36,133 bases of DNA. Source: Calditrichota bacterium. Its GTDB lineage: Bacteria; Electryoneota; B3-LCP. The stretch covers positions 1 through 36,133 of the forward strand of contig JAGVQJ010000174.1 of assembly GCA_020051775.1 (NCBI GenBank). The letters run 5' to 3'. Under the pieces are notes generated by a model that was given only the letters and a program-made list of their open reading frames with translations, had not been told where the DNA came from and made no database searches. The translations under genes were made by a program, and so were the position numbers. Of this stretch, positions 33,564 to 36,133 are shown piece after piece (the first letter of the stretch is position 1; each line of letters begins with the position of its first letter).

Positions 33564-34128
33564 TGGACTTGCCCTCCTCCTTGTCCACTCGCTCGACCAG
33601 GTAAATGGCGTCCTCGCCGTCATGTTCGGCCATGCGCACGCGCACCTCTTCGCCGATGGAAGTGGGCACATTTTTACCGACAAAGTCCGATTTGATGGGC
33701 AGTTCGCGGTGGCCGCGATCCACCAGCACCGCCAGTTGAATTCGGGCGGGCCGACCCAAGTCCATTAAGGCGTCCAGAGCGGCGCGAATGGTGCGACCGG
33801 TGTAGAGAACGTCATCTACCAACACAATGTTCTTCTCGTCAATGTCGAAGTCAATGTGAGTGACCTGGATTTGGGGCTGCTTGAGCTTCAGGCGGAAATC
33901 ATCTCGGTACAAGGTGACATCCAGGACACCAAGCGGCACATCACCGCCGTCAACTTCCTTAATCAATTTCTGCAGCCGTTCGGCGATAAAAACGCCTCGA
34001 GTGCGCATCCCCACAATGGCCAGATTCTGGGATCCTCTATTGCGTTCGACGATTTCGTGAGCCAAGCGTGTCAGGGTGCGCCGGATGCCCTCGGCGTCCA
34101 CCAGCTTGGCTTTCTCTCGAAAATTCAC
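33553..34128 (-). CDS. pyrR: PyrR, pyrimidine operon attenuation protein / uracil phosphoribosyltransferase
   Basis: UMP-sensing RNA-binding regulator with weak uracil phosphoribosyltransferase activity. 191 residues from GTG at 34128, close to the 181 of Bacillus subtilis PyrR. Matching blocks are GIRRTLTRLAHEIVERN (14-30), GMRTRGVFIAERL (40-52), VTLYRDDF (71-78), the PRPP loop VLVDDVLYTGRT (102-113), VLVDRGHRELPI (134-145) and GKNVPTS (151-157). I chose GTG 34128 because it gives the family N-terminus and has GGAGGG 8 nt upstream. ATG codons at 34134 and 34143 are in frame; the first is too close to that site, and the second would use the terminator stem as ribosome site. The leader holds a PyrR-type RNA element. 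Confidence 0.93.
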   Translation of the reverse strand: MNFREKAKLVDAEGIRRTLTRLAHEIVERNRGSQNLAIVGMRTRGVFIAERLQKLIKEVDGGDVPLGVLDVTLYRDDFRLKLKQPQIQVTHIDFDIDEKNIVLVDDVLYTGRTIRAALDALMDLGRPARIQLAVLVDRGHRELPIKSDFVGKNVPTSIGEEVRVRMAEHDGEDAIYLVERVDKEEGKSNGS

Positions 34129-34143
34129 TCTCATGCCCTCCAT

Positions 34144-34172
34144 AAAAGAAATCCCCCCGCGAGCGGGGGGAT
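34144..34172 (-). terminator. Leader terminator (attenuator) before pyrR
   Basis: On the minus strand ATCCCCCCGC / GCGGGGGGAT (10-bp arms, 2-nt turn; realistically 8-9 bp) is followed by TTTCTTTT, then the GGAGGG ribosome site of pyrR. A terminator directly before the first gene of the operon, after a PyrR-type loop, points to attenuation. Confidence 0.8.
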
Positions 34173-34186
34173 GACATTTCTGGACT

Positions 34187-34219
34187 CCCTTACCGATCTC
34201 GCCGGACCAGCTTAAAGGG
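34187..34219 (-). promoter_or_regulatory. PyrR-binding RNA hairpin (anti-antiterminator)
   Basis: The minus-strand RNA folds with lower stem CCCUU / AAGGG, a 5' bulge (UAA), upper stem GCUGGUC / GAUCGGU and hexaloop CGGCGA. The known PyrR consensus is ARUC-CNGNGA-GGYU. Here the loop matches CNGNGA exactly, and the four closing pairs GGUC / GAUC keep pairing with compensating changes. Confidence 0.78.
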
Positions 34220-34228
34220 TGGTAGATG

Positions 34229-34260
34229 CGTAGTCGGGGTCGGGGACGACCCCGACTACG
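34229..34260. repeat. 14-bp hairpin in the pyr leader
   Basis: Perfect arms CGTAGTCGGGGTCG / CGACCCCGACTACG around GGGA, without a T tract. Its 5' arm on the minus strand (AGUCGGGG) could also pair with CCCCCCGCU of the attenuator (7 of 8 pairs), so it may supply the antiterminator. It may equally be a mobile palindrome. Confidence 0.55.
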
Positions 34261-34279
34261 GTTTATGCTTTCCTTCAGG

Positions 34280-34344
34280 GCAAGATCGCTACACATCTTG
34301 CTTGTAGAGGGAAAATGTCCCCGCAAGATCGCTAAGCATCTTGC
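34280..34344. repeat. Two 22-nt inverted-repeat units
   Basis: Units at 34280-34301 and 34323-34344 both have GCAAGATCGCTA at one end and CATCTTGC at the other, so each can fold with 7-8-bp arms; they differ at about three inner positions. They lie between the secreted protein gene and the pyr leader. No T tract follows. Confidence 0.65.
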
Positions 34345-34360
34345 GTAAAGAGTAGCGCAG

Positions 34361-36133
34361 CTACTTCACCAGGACCATTTTGCGTGACTGGACAAAACGA
34401 TCGGTCTTCAACTGGTAGAAGTAGATACCGGAAGCGAACTGATTGGCATCCCAGTTGACCTGGTAAGCGCCGGCATTCAGAGTGCCGTTGACCAGCCTGG
34501 CTACTTCCTGGTTCTGCAGGTTGTAAATCGTCAGTTCGACTTTGCCGGCCTGGGGCAGCGCGAAGCGAATTTGTGTGCTGGGATTAAACGGGTTGGGATA
34601 ATTCTGTTCCAGCACGAATTGCTGCGGCACACTGCTGCCGGGAGTATTGATGACGCCTGCTTCACCGAAGAAGTCCAGGATGTTGTAGAGGATGCCGCGG
34701 GAAATCAGGGTGTCGGAGGTAGCTTCCAGAATCCAGGGCAGGAAGACTACTTTGTAAGCGCCTTCGTAGCGGATACCAGCATCTTCAGCGTCAATCTGAG
34801 TGAGGAAACAGGTCGTCGCTCCGGTGACCGGGTAAACGAAGTCGTTGTAGTTGGGGCTGGGGTGATTCTCGAACGGGGTCGTGTAATCACCGGAAATGGG
34901 ATCACCGGCCAGACCGTAATAAAGCGTATCATCGGATTCGCCGGTGCCGGCATTCATGTGCGCATCCGACCAGCCGCCGGCTACTTTCAGGTAATCATAC
35001 ATGAACCAACCGGCTTGAGCGGTAAACTCCTCCCACAAGCCACTGCCGCCGAAAGCTCCACCCAGGTAGTCCGAGCTGGTCAGGAAGAAGTTACCGCCGG
35101 AGGTCATATACTGAGCAACGGGATCTGCGGACAGGTCATCCGTATTCAACGGCAGACTACCGGTGTTGGCCGTGCCGGTGAACCAGAGCACTGATGAGTA
35201 AATGCTGTGATTCACGACGTCAGAACCGGGATAACCCTGGTCATTAGCGGAACCGGGGCTGATGGTCCAAAGATCATAGCCATAGGGGCCCGCCTGCAAG
35301 GCGTTGGTGTAGAACATCTGGCCGGTGGCGTCCGAGGGCGCTCCGTCGTTAACCAGCAGGATGTGCGCTCCACTGGGTTGCAAGTACGTGAACCTGTAAC
35401 CAGAAGAGCTGGGGGATACGGCGATGTGGCCGGTGTTGTCGTGGGCTTCGACGTAGTAATCAATGATGGTATAGGGTGACTGCGCCGGGATGTCGGCAGT
35501 ATAGGTCGAGTCGGAGACATGAGTCATCGCTACGACGGTCCAGGTGGGATTATTCATCGTCGTGTAATGCAAATCCGCCACGCTCACCTGACCCTGGCCG
35601 CCGCCCTGGGCTTGGTCGTTGATATAAGCCGTGATGGTATAGGGGCCGGGAGCATAAGTATCGGGACGATCGAGCAGGCCGGAAATCATGGGGGGAGGAT
35701 CGCCGTACATGTTCACTTGGGCGCGAATCATCCAGTCAATGCCGTAGGCGTACCAGCCCGGCTGAGTGGCGTAGAGACCACCTGGGGTGGTCAGGAAGCA
35801 GAGGCTGTGATAGGGACGATCATCAGCGGCGTCGCCCAGCAGTGAAGGATAGAAAGGCTGAGCTCCGCCACCAGTCAACACGTACCCAAGGTAGAAGCTA
35901 CCGGTGCCCACGTCCATTTCATCAGGCGTGAAACCGTAGGTGCTGAAGTTGATGGTTTGCCAACTGCCGCTGTTGTCGAAATCGTACGGAATTTGGCCGG
36001 CAATGACGGTGTCCAGGGGCGTAGGGCCGGGGCCGCCGCCTGCTTCATCGTTGTCATAGTACAGCGCTGGGTCGAAGTTCGACACCAGACCCCAGACATA
36101 GATTAGACCCGGACCACCCATGTCATTGTTGAA
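34361..36133 (-). CDS. Large secreted protein with type IX-like sorting tail, 5' end cut by window edge
   Basis: The frame is open from the right edge, so the start is missing; about 590 residues are seen. The part visible has a jelly-roll-like region (ending about VQVNMYGDPPPMI), an Ig-like domain with the metal-free pattern YTADIPAQSPYTIIDYYVEA, and a region that looks like a gasdermin-unrelated ThuA/GATase-like or flavodoxin-type fold (HILLVNDGAPSD, then YDLWTISPGS and YMTSGGNFFLTSSDYLGG). The tail is the clearest sorting domain of the window: FVLEQNYPNPFNPSTQIRF, then FASGIYFYQL and KMVLVK at the end. In M6-type and gingipain-like peptidases such tails follow similar modules, but no protease site is visible in this part. 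Function not assigned. Confidence 0.82.
   Translation of the reverse strand, partial: FNNDMGGPGLIYVWGLVSNFDPALYYDNDEAGGGPGPTPLDTVIAGQIPYDFDNSGSWQTINFSTYGFTPDEMDVGTGSFYLGYVLTGGGAQPFYPSLLGDAADDRPYHSLCFLTTPGGLYATQPGWYAYGIDWMIRAQVNMYGDPPPMISGLLDRPDTYAPGPYTITAYINDQAQGGGQGQVSVADLHYTTMNNPTWTVVAMTHVSDSTYTADIPAQSPYTIIDYYVEAHDNTGHIAVSPSSSGYRFTYLQPSGAHILLVNDGAPSDATGQMFYTNALQAGPYGYDLWTISPGSANDQGYPGSDVVNHSIYSSVLWFTGTANTGSLPLNTDDLSADPVAQYMTSGGNFFLTSSDYLGGAFGGSGLWEEFTAQAGWFMYDYLKVAGGWSDAHMNAGTGESDDTLYYGLAGDPISGDYTTPFENHPSPNYNDFVYPVTGATTCFLTQIDAEDAGIRYEGAYKVVFLPWILEATSDTLISRGILYNILDFFGEAGVINTPGSSVPQQFVLEQNYPNPFNPSTQIRFALPQAGKVELTIYNLQNQEVARLVNGTLNAGAYQVNWDANQFASGIYFYQLKTDRFVQSRKMVLVK

Overview
This 36 kb window looks like a chromosomal contig from an uncultured bacterium of the FCB group (Bacteroidetes-like, but probably a candidate phylum). 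The main reason is that six large secreted proteins carry, or run off the window into, a C-terminal sorting tail of the type IX secretion (Por) kind: a PNPFNP-like start, a beta-rich stretch, GxY, and a terminal Lys. DUF5683 and YfiM-like proteins and several TTG/GTG starts agree with this. The exact phylum cannot be read from the sequence.

Layout. The left third (1-12.7 kb) is mixed in direction. It holds an FG-GAP/VCBS repeat protein cut by the left edge (-), ornithine carbamoyltransferase argF (+), a BNR/sortilin-type propeller protein (+), an SBBP-repeat protein (+), a SAM methyltransferase (-), a PduO-type cobalamin adenosyltransferase (+) and a second SBBP-repeat protein (+). Each is a short unit, often with its own sigma70-like promoter and hairpin terminator. 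From 12.85 kb to the right edge every gene is on the minus strand. In transcription order these are: a secreted protein cut by the right edge; pyrR-pyrB-pyrC-selB; tRNA-Phe as an independent unit; an M14 carboxypeptidase; folB-folK-deoxynucleoside kinase-small membrane protein; ridA-DUF5683-HD-yfiM-PHP; purF-ubiA-ferredoxin-geranylgeranyl reductase-pgsA-cysS; and two transglutaminase-like exported proteins.

How the genes work together. The pyr operon has a leader that looks like a classical PyrR-dependent attenuator: a binding loop with the CNGNGA hexaloop and a covarying stem, then an intrinsic terminator directly before the pyrR ribosome binding site. The prenyltransferase, ferredoxin, geranylgeranyl reductase and CDP-alcohol phosphatidyltransferase genes overlap or are closely packed. 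They form a plausible module for a saturated isoprenoid lipid (archaeal-type ether lipid, or saturated quinone). The two transglutaminase genes are tandem paralogues. The first keeps the Cys and His, and the second has lost both and carries a thioredoxin-like tail.

The window is rich in short palindromic repeats. One family reads as SPPYQGG inside the adenosyltransferase coding sequence, and another palindrome lies in the 3' end of ubiA. The sorting tails of the BNR and first SBBP genes are identical over 175 of 176 bases while the sequence just upstream has diverged, which points to recent gene conversion or tail shuffling.
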